NCBI RefSeq assembly: GCF_041260155.1
Contig: NC_091943.1
Span: forward strand, 18,333,283-18,397,282
Direction: 5' to 3'
Length of the DNA: 64,000 bases
Source: Ptychodera flava
Taxonomy: Eukaryota; Hemichordata; Enteropneusta; Ptychoderidae
A program made the translations under genes and the position numbers. Positions 1 to 9,635 of the stretch are shown here, one piece after another (positions within the stretch are counted from its first letter, which is position 1; each line of letters starts with the position of its first letter). The notes beneath the pieces were generated by a model. It had not been told where the DNA came from and did no database searches. It was given only the letters and a program-made list of their open reading frames with translations.

Positions 1-570
1 CTGCAGCAGAAGACTATGGTGACGTAGTATATATAAACCACAAGTTTGCGGTGGTTGACAAATTCACCTATTAGCATGAGACCGACAAGATCTGGCACGG
101 TAATTACAGCATATCTACAGAGCACTTTTGCAAAGATAAGATTCTTAAACAGGAAGCTACAGGACCATGGGTGCACAATGGGGGGTTACTGATGCCGCAC
201 TTATTTGCATACACTGGGCGGGGTTTTGAATTCTCATAGCATCGCTTTGACCGTATGATAAATTTGAATAATCATAATGGGCACTTTCATGACATATGCA
301 AAGAGGGGTCAAATGGTCGTACAGGGAACACGTTTTCAAACGTATGCGTTCTCCCAGTCGCTATATCTTCACAGACATCATCTGCAAGATTCATTGACAA
401 TGAACGCCTGAAACATGGCAAAATTATGGGATTCTGGGACCAAACATGGCACGTCCGATCAGTAGCGTGGCTTTTGTACATTTGCATTCGATTTACGACA
501 ATCCAGCTTTTATAGGGGAAGTTCCTGTTTAAAACATAAGGGAATTGCAATTTGATCCACAAACATATTT
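1..570 (+). repeat. Fragment of duplicated block (copy 1)
   Basis: Positions 1-148 match 19419-19560 and 56457-56600 in the same orientation; all three begin CTGCAGCAGAAGA. Positions 533-570 continue the match with the segment that holds CAACATATTT in the other copies. The two parts are separated by a 380-bp insertion at 149-528. Beyond about 570 the similarity ends, so this copy is truncated. It lies just past the 3' end of minus-strand gene A. Confidence 0.7.
149..528. mobile_element. 380-bp TTAA-flanked MITE
   Basis: The segment is flanked by TTAA on both sides (145-148 and 529-532) and begins ACAGGAA and ends TTCCTGT. The two paralogous blocks at about 19555 and 56590 lack it and give the empty site. 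Target TTAA with short inverted ends is the signature of piggyBac-type nonautonomous elements. It contains no coding sequence that I recognise. Confidence 0.7.
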
Positions 571-1028
571 CCGGCTAAGGTCACGTGACTGTTCACGATT
601 TATTTTAAAATTTTAGTAGATTAAGTGGAATCATTTTAAACACGAAACATGAATTGCTCTGTGGTAATTGAGAATATGCCATTTTGTGGACTTTCACAAA
701 ATAAAAGTAGCTTCCATAGGAGTGACAAGGGATTTAAGATGAAGAAGAGAAAGGAGAAGAAGAAAAACTAAATATGGAAACAAAGCCAAGGAATTTCATA
801 TTTTGTCGATGTCGATTGAAACTTAGACAATCACCGGTTTGCTAGTTCGGAGGCTTAGGACACTGAGCTGAATTATCTTTCTCCTTAAATGACATTCATT
901 ATCTATCATTGGTTGGTGCTTTCTAAAGTAAAACTTAGAACTCGCAAAAGAAAGAGAACAAGATTCAGTCCTTTTGCTTCTTGGTATAAATTTTCCCACA
1001 AAAATTGTCTGCATTCTCGACTGAGTGT

Positions 1029-1121
1029 TCACTTGGCACACAGTCCAGCGTCAATGGGAAGTAATGTACCAGTCATCTGGTCCGCCGCTGGTGAACAGAG
1101 GAAGGCAACAAGTTCACCGAC
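1029..1121 (-). CDS. SDR gene A exon 8 with stop
   Basis: 93 nt after a TATCAAG acceptor. It encodes VGELVAFLCSPAADQMTG, then LLPIDAGLCAK and TGA. The GELV-FLCS-G-DAG pattern is the standard C terminus of this SDR group. Confidence 0.86.
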   Translation of the reverse strand, partial: VGELVAFLCSPAADQMTGTLLPIDAGLCAK

Positions 1122-2062
1122 CTTGATAGAAATAGAATACGATATAAAAATCTTATTATCTAAATTAAGATAAAATATTGATTATGATTTGCTGAAAAGA
1201 CTCAAGCGCTTCGATATACTTGAATTGTTGACTTTGCTCATATGATAAACCAAAACGAAAACTACATCTTCGACATTTTATGACTTTGACGCATAAAGCA
1301 ACTGGCAATTTGAACACGCCGTCCGTAATTAAGGGATACAGTCGTCGGAACTGCGCTAAAAGGTCGTATGGGACCAATACGATCAATGTAAACATTGTAT
1401 CCAAGGTACGATGGGGATTGATGTAAGTTAAAACATATCTGTTATAATCTACATAGTATAATTTAAATGTTTCAGCTATGATGATGAGGTGCATCTGGAT
1501 ATTGTGGACGAAATTAAGATAGATGCCCGTCCGGGACAGATATTCGGACTCTCAAACTTCTAGAATATTCTTTTGGCCAATCCGCACACACGTGGGGGCT
1601 CATTCTTAAGCTAAAGGAGTTATAAAGTTATAAAGTTATAAAGTTCTTAAGTTTGTGAAAATCGGGAATTTCACTTTCACTATCATGAGCACAGAGAGAA
1701 TTAGAAGTAAGGGTCTACGAAAGTGTCTTGCTGTAACAGTTCTAAAAAACTTACTTGTTGGACCTTCACGAATTCACCACTAGGGTTGTATTGCAGTAGA
1801 ATTTGCTTCTGAAAGATGCAAAGTGGGAAGAAATCGATTTCATATATGGCATATTCATCTCGCATTGGGGACTTAAGCTTATAGTTCAGAAAATATCATC
1901 GCATAAAATAGGTGATACGCTGGATTTTAATAACCGAACTTGCAGATGAAGTCTATGTGACAAGTTATACAGAGCCGCCGTTTAAACGATCAGAGCAATT
2001 ACTTTGCGATTATGATTTGCCCAAGTTTGTGAATTTTCTTACAGTAGTTGTAACCCCCTCCA

Positions 2063-2108
<46 letters not shown>

Positions 2109-3072
2109 ACACACACAACCAACGCTGCAACTAAATCGCCCCATTCACTAACTTTACTGATTTTGTATGAATGTACGAAACATTGAAGACTATACGGGAG
2201 ATGAAAATTGGACACTTGCTTTTCGAGTAAATATCTTCAAACCATCGGCCTGTAAAGCGCTTGAAAGAATCTCGCTCTGTGATTTTTACAAGATCTATTT
2301 AAACGAACTAATAACAATTCAATTATTTGCCACAACCCAGACATGAAATCTGATGTATTTGCGGAGCTGCACGGAACGGACGTCGACATCAGATTTTGTT
2401 GGGACGCATCAATGCTATATCCCCAGGCCTGTGAATCGCTAATCCCTGGCGCCTGGAGACTGAAGCAAGCTTTATTTGACGCCCATACTTACCTCTGCTT
2501 CCTTATAAGAAACCGCAAGCTTCTCAGCACTGCCTTTTAACAAATTTTAAATTCCCCAGGCAATTGATATTTATCATGATGAACTGATTTATTTCAGGAT
2601 AACAAAGTCATCTTTTAAAATGATTGCACTCAAGTCCTTTATTAACTTACCTCCCGTGTCAACCATACTTGGGCAGATACTATTACACGTCACTCCAGAA
2701 CCAAGACTTTCAAGGGCGACAACCTGCAATAATGAAATTCTGCCGTTTGATTCGAACTACCTTAACTTGGAGACTGATACGTCGGTGATCGCTAGACGGT
2801 GTCCCTCCTCTCTTTCGTAGTTCATCTTACAAAGTCTTAGGATAGGAAGGTATGAAAGGAAGTACGCCCTCGAGCTACCAGTCTATATTCGCTTGTGTGA
2901 CTTTTCAGACCCACTGATTTGAAAAACCTAACCATCTCCGACATTGTTATTACATTTTGCTCGTCTTAAACCCTAACATTGTGATTGGCAGTGTAAATTA
3001 CTTGATGTAATCCACACATACAAAGCATTAACGCTACATTTAATACGAGAAAATGTTTTTTCCTCCGCACAA

Positions 3073-3159
<87 letters not shown>

Positions 3160-6100
3160 AAGAAGAAGAAGAAGAAGAAGAGGAAAAAGGAGAAGAAATT
3201 GACGTCCATCTTTTCAGAAAGAATGAAAACGATGGCACCAAAAGCCATTGGCCTCTGTTCTGGAAATCAATTTCAAACTGTCAAAGGTCTTCTCAACATC
3301 TGAAAAAGGTTTCAAATTTTACACCAAGTGCAACTATGCGTGCTTGCAAACACACACACACAAACACACACACACACACACGTAGATACACACATCACCC
3401 ATCCATCTATCAATCCCACATGCATACAAAAGTACAAACATAAATACACACACGTACATACACACATTCGTACATACATACATGCGTGCATACAAACGTG
3501 TATACCTTCTGTATCTATATAGATAACTATCCGCACACCTAACCTACCTTTGTCAGACCATTGAGACCATGTTTCGCTGACGTAGCCGCTCCTATTCCTT
3601 GAAATCCTCTAAGGCCGTTGATTGCACTGACGTTTATGATTCTACCAAATCCTATATAATGTAATGTGTTATGTATGGTATGACATTTCTAGTCTCACTG
3701 GTGACACAATCAGGTATCTCACACAAGTCCAACAGTTAATGTATCGTTACCGCTGTCATAGGATATTGTGCAGAAACTTAATAGGTCTAATCTTGATGTT
3801 GTCGAAATATTTAGTAAATGGTCTAATATCATGACTGTGACATCGTGCTTTGATCTCCATCAAAAAGTGGGATAGCTTAAAGAACTATCAAGACACCCAA
3901 AAATTAAATGCCCAAAGATTTTTATTTATCTGCAGCGAAAGCTAAATTTGACATCAGAACATCTTTTAAAGGGACACAGTCGTCAGAACAGCGCTCAAAG
4001 GTCGTATGGGACCCATACGATCAATGTGAACATTGTATCCAAGGTACGATGGTGATTGACGAAAGTTAAAACATATCTGTCATAATCTACATCGTATAAT
4101 TTAAATGTTGCGGCTATGAGGATGAGGTACATTTAGATATCGTGCACGAAATGCATTTTTTGTAAGCAAGAAACTCGCACATTTCCGACGACAGGTTCCC
4201 TTTAAGTTGGCCGATCTATGTGTGAGTTTTCTGCATGCAGACTTACCCTTTGCTTTCATGTCCGGCAGGTGTAGTTGGATCAGACGAAACGGTGCTGTTA
4301 TGTTGATTCGAAGTGTTCTTTCCCAAATATCGGGAGGCATGGTTTCGATGGGTGACATAAGCAGATGAATGTCTGACAAGCGTGCAACAGAATAAGATAT
4401 GTAAAGTAACATGAAACGTCCCACTGGAATTGTTTACAGATAACGGAAACTGTATCAAAATTAAAGGCCCAACCTTTGCAGCCATTTTCAATATTGTAGG
4501 CTTGGGGACAGGTAATCGGAAACCCAGAGACAATATTTACAAGACATTTCTGGTTTGCTGCTTGCATTGGTTAATTTCGAAGAATACGAAGTTTTCACTG
4601 TCTTGTTTTTTTGTGTGCACTCGAATGCTTAGTTCCCCAGTAACTGACACTTTAAGGTAGTATGCGCCTCGAAAGTAAAAGACTTTCACTTTTCTAAAAC
4701 TCTTCTAAATCAACGATAAAAATCCGGGGGTCACCGTGCAAATTTTGACACTGGAGAAAAAAATCACCCAAAATTTACCGATATTTGAAATTCAAAATTG
4801 CCGCTTCCCCTGTATTAACTCTATAAAGACCAGATATGAACTGAAAATGCTCACGTGTTTCATTATATATTGCAGTTATGTGTACATTTGAACCTTTGCC
4901 ACATGTTTGCAACTTCATTGAAAGTGTTATGATCAACATAATGCACAATATTCATCGCCGATTAATTCTAAAAGGTCACGAAGTATACAAATATGTAATT
5001 AGATGAAATAAAAATATTACAGCTCTTTGACTGATGTCATTGTATCACCACTTTATATAGCAAGTGTAATTACCTTTGGCCAAATCCTTCAAGCCATATA
5101 TGCCGAACTGTGAAAGCTCATTAGATATGCAATATGCTCATTAAATTAGCTGACATGAAAATGTAAAATGACTTTCGATATTGTTTTAACCTGGTATTAT
5201 CATCAATGTATGTAGCATGTTTTGCCAACTTTGATCAAGTAAATCCCAGTATACATCCGTCATTAGAAAAGGTAATTGAAAATGCAAAATTAGGAATTGG
5301 CTGAAGAAAAAATGCTCAATGACTTTCAATAATGTTGTATCATAGTATCTTTAATGTATATAGCAAGTTTCATCAACTTGGTCAGTCAATTCAAACATAT
5401 ATCCCTAATGAGCAAAGTTCATTAAATATGGAAATTAGAAACTATCTTTCATGTCACCTCTTAATGGTTCCCACCGCTGAAATATCTTGATGTGATCAAC
5501 ATTTGCAGCAAATGTCATCGAATTGTTTGCTGTCGTTTTTACCTCGCGTGCGCATGCGCGCAGCGAGGTTATGTCGCAGCGATGTCTGTCTGTCTGTCCG
5601 TCTGTGTGTCTGTGTGTCTGTGTGTCTGTCTGTCTGTCTGTTGGTCCATTTTCTCAAAAACGGCTGAACGTATTTCAGTCAAATTTGGTAGACATCTTCA
5701 GAATTCAAATGGCTAGAACTGAAAAGGTTTTGGTGGGCGTGGCTTGGATATTAATGAAGTTATGAAAGTTTTAATTTTTCTGTTACGCCGCGTATGACAA
5801 GTGAAAACAATCGACTGTTTGAGGGCGCTGTGAAATGTGCTTGTCCAGGTTGGCTACAGCTGGATAGCTCTGGTTTCAACCACGGTCCCTCCGTGTTTCA
5901 ACCTCGTATTGAACATTAAAAATATGATATTTTATTACTCATTCAACTCACTATTCAAGATAAAATATCGTTTAGCAAATTAGCTTCATCCTTGGTAATT
6001 GATTGTTTCCCTCGCTGCTCGATCGCCAGAAATGAGTACATACGTTCTTAGCCCTGCGTACGATGCTGTGTGTTCCGCTACAGCTATTAATAGCCCCGCT

Positions 6101-7805
6101 CACCACAGCCCTGCAAAGACCCGTACGTAGAGTTGGTGACTTCAAATCCATTTTTGGACTTGACGTAAAAAGCCAAATTACTGCCGAAATTCAGCGTTCT
6201 TGGGCCCAAGTCGTATCCCTGCCTACCGCAGCTACTCGATCGCTTCCAAAAATGCCAGTCTTTTATTCTTTTTTCGTAAATAACCGTCGATGTCGGCAAC
6301 TCTCTCGCTAGCCCTGCGTACGTACGCAGTGTACGCTGTGCATTCCCTGTGTGCGTTCCTAACACACAGCGTACACTGCGTACGTAATACGTTCTCTACC
6401 TAGCCTCATGGCATGGAAGTGCTGATGAATAATAACTTTGGGTCAAAGGTATTGAAGTGTCCAATCAGGTTCGTGCACAGAGTCCAAGGCCATGACCTAC
6501 TTCATGTACTGCTGCTGCACTAAAACATTTTACACAAAGTGATTTCTGAATTCAGTCACTCGGCCGCGCTGATCGCTAATCTTGAGTTTTGACTGTTGAT
6601 GTCGTCGTGTCGACGTTTGACTTTAAGAATCGTGTGGGTTACTCTGGACATAGCGAACCAAAAGCTAGATTATCGAAGGTTAGCGTCATAATATTTGATC
6701 AATGCATTTTTCTCTGAGAATGAGATGTAGAGTGACACTTTTCAATCTTGTGTGTGTGTCAGCGAATTTATATTCCGGCATGGTTCCGCTGAGATCAGCA
6801 TAATATTATGGCGACGTATTGACAGTCTGTGTCTTTTAAGTTGCTTTTCAAGATTGTATTAGCTACAGAACCAACAATGACAAATTTTTCATGAGATTTC
6901 CATGTTGGCATTGATGTTAAATCAGGAGCAGTAGGCTAGCTCCTGCCATGCTCCTGCGTACAATAGGTCTGCGTTTCCCGGCGGTACGGTGGTAGGCCGA
7001 CGGCTTGTACCACACTGTCCACAGGACAGCACGTGGTAGAGGCCGTGTGCACAACCTGTACGCAGAGCTTCGAATACACTAGACAGAGTTCGTGTTTCCG
7101 TAAATTAGGCATTGAACTTGACAATATAGGCAATAACCAGAATCATCGACCATCGCCTGACAAGTGCACCATAGTCAGCTGTACATGAGTTGCGTGGCGT
7201 GGTGAGCAGGTTCCCATGGGTATTTATTTTTTGAAACGCGTACTTCAAAGGTCACGAACTCATTTGCTGCTCACACGGCGCGGCACAGATGATTGTATCG
7301 TTTTTGGGCGCATTGAGATACTGTGAAGTAGGTCAACTCGTTCTACATGGCAATTATATGTGAAATATGCAGAATTTATACGCAAACGCGACCTCTGCCA
7401 GTTAAGAGCCTGCTCAGCCATTTGCACTTGCATCGACAGATATTGTTGGATCATAATTTTTCAAATGGTTTCTTTTCTTTTTTTTCATTGCGTAATACAG
7501 TGGGGATAATGTCAAATTTAGATAGATTGGATTAATTTCGGGAATAAAAACAATGTAATGTCATAAAAGCCAATACCCCAAGAAGTACTTTACAAAATGT
7601 GCACGCGAGGCAATTCAGTTCATATCTGGTTAATGTATATCCGGTTTTTTTTTTTCGAAAATCATTAGTTATGCAAATGAGCAAAAAGTATGCAAGCCAT
7701 ACCCACAAAAAATTAATCAGTTCTTTCCATTTGCTAATTGAATCTATGTACCAGATTTGATTCTGATATGATCAGCCGTTTTTGAGATATCGGACCAACA
7801 GACAG

Positions 7806-7874
<69 letters not shown>

Positions 7875-9604
7875 TATCGCTGCGACATATGCTCACGTGT
7901 GTGAACACGTGTGAAAAAAATGTAATTTTCGAATTTCGTAAAACTAGGACGGTAGAAGGTTTCTTAAACCAAGAGCTTTAAAATGAAACCCCACAAGTAG
8001 TATATCAGAAAAGAATTGTAAAGGTTAGGAAGTCCGAATAATTTTCCCCGAGGCTCATTCTTCTTTAATGAATTTCAAGCATAGGTAATTTGGGGTAAAT
8101 TGTTTCACTAATCCCAAACTTGTGCATGCTGACCGCTTGTTATTAATCTTGATTGTAAAATAGGATAGCTTAGACAGAGGAGTTCTGACCGTCAAAATAT
8201 TACTCTTATGACATGTTATATAGAAGGTGATCACGTAGTACAGACCACTTAGAGATTATTAAAAATGTGCTAAGTGTTAAGGGTGGGAACCGTCGAGCTG
8301 TCCTACTGAAATATTATATTTGTAAACATTCGGATGAACTCCGACCTCATGACTTATCTTTCAACTCGTCAAAGTAAAACAAGACCAGATATGAACGGAA
8401 TCTGCTCAAGTGTTTACAACAGGTTCATTAATCGTAGTACGCTTCACAGAACAACAATCAGATATCTGTTATATCATTATATGTAGCAGATTTCATTAAC
8501 TTTCGCACTGTAGTGTCAGAAGTAAATCACTAATTACAAAACTTGTTAAATATGCAAATGAACTGTTTATTACAAAACTTGTTAAATATGCAAATGAACT
8601 GTTTATTAACTTGACACCGCACAATGTTTCATAGCACAATTAGATGTTTATCAGATCAATATCTGTAGCAGGTTTCACTAAATTTGGTGCCATAATTTTA
8701 GAGTTATATACCCTATTACAAAGTTCATGAAATATGTAAATGAACTCTCAATTAACTTCACACTACTAAATACTTTACAACACAGTCAGATATCTGTAGG
8801 ATCAGTATCTGCAGCAGGTTTCATCAACTTTCACACTGTACTCTCAGAATTAAATCACTATTTACAAAACTTTGTTTAATATGCAAATGATCTGTTTATT
8901 AACTTGACACTGCCCGATGCTTTTCGGTACATTTAGATATTTATCAGATTAATATCTGGAGCAGGTTTCACCACATTTGGTGCCGTAATTTCAGAGTTCA
9001 ACTTACAAAGTTCATTAAATATGCAAGGAACCCTGAATTAACTTCACACTACTAAACGCTTTACACTGCAGTTATATATCTGTCGGATCAGTCTCTGCAG
9101 CAGATTTCATCAAATTTGGTGCAGTTATTTCGGAATTATATGACTAATTACAAAACTTCATAAAATATGCAAATGAGCTATTTTTTACTTGACTCTGCCC
9201 AATGCTTCTCAGTATAGTTAGATATATATTATATCAACATTTGTTGCAATTATCATGAAATTTGGTGCAGGAATTTCAGAGTTATTTCACTAATTACAAA
9301 AGTTCATTAAATATTGAAATGAAGAGATAATTGACATGACACTCACAGTATCATCATAATGTTCTGAGATTATATTGTCATTTGTGAAAAGTTTCATGAA
9401 AGTTTTTTCTAGTATTTCTTGATATATGTCGACACTGTCATTACTGTCTCCATAGGAAAACGATTATATGAAAAAAATATTGCATAACTCCATTATATGC
9501 AAGCCACACTAACCAAAATCTAAAAAGTTCTTGCAAGTTGCATATGGTGCCTGTCTGCTAAATCTGACTTGAATCGGTTCAGGGGTTTTTCAGTTATCGT
9601 GTAA

Positions 9605-9635
<31 letters not shown>

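Noticed and set aside
2966..3248. Minus-strand frames with Ser and Tyr or Phe and Leu runs
   Set aside because: Direct translation of the ATA/AGA microsatellite.
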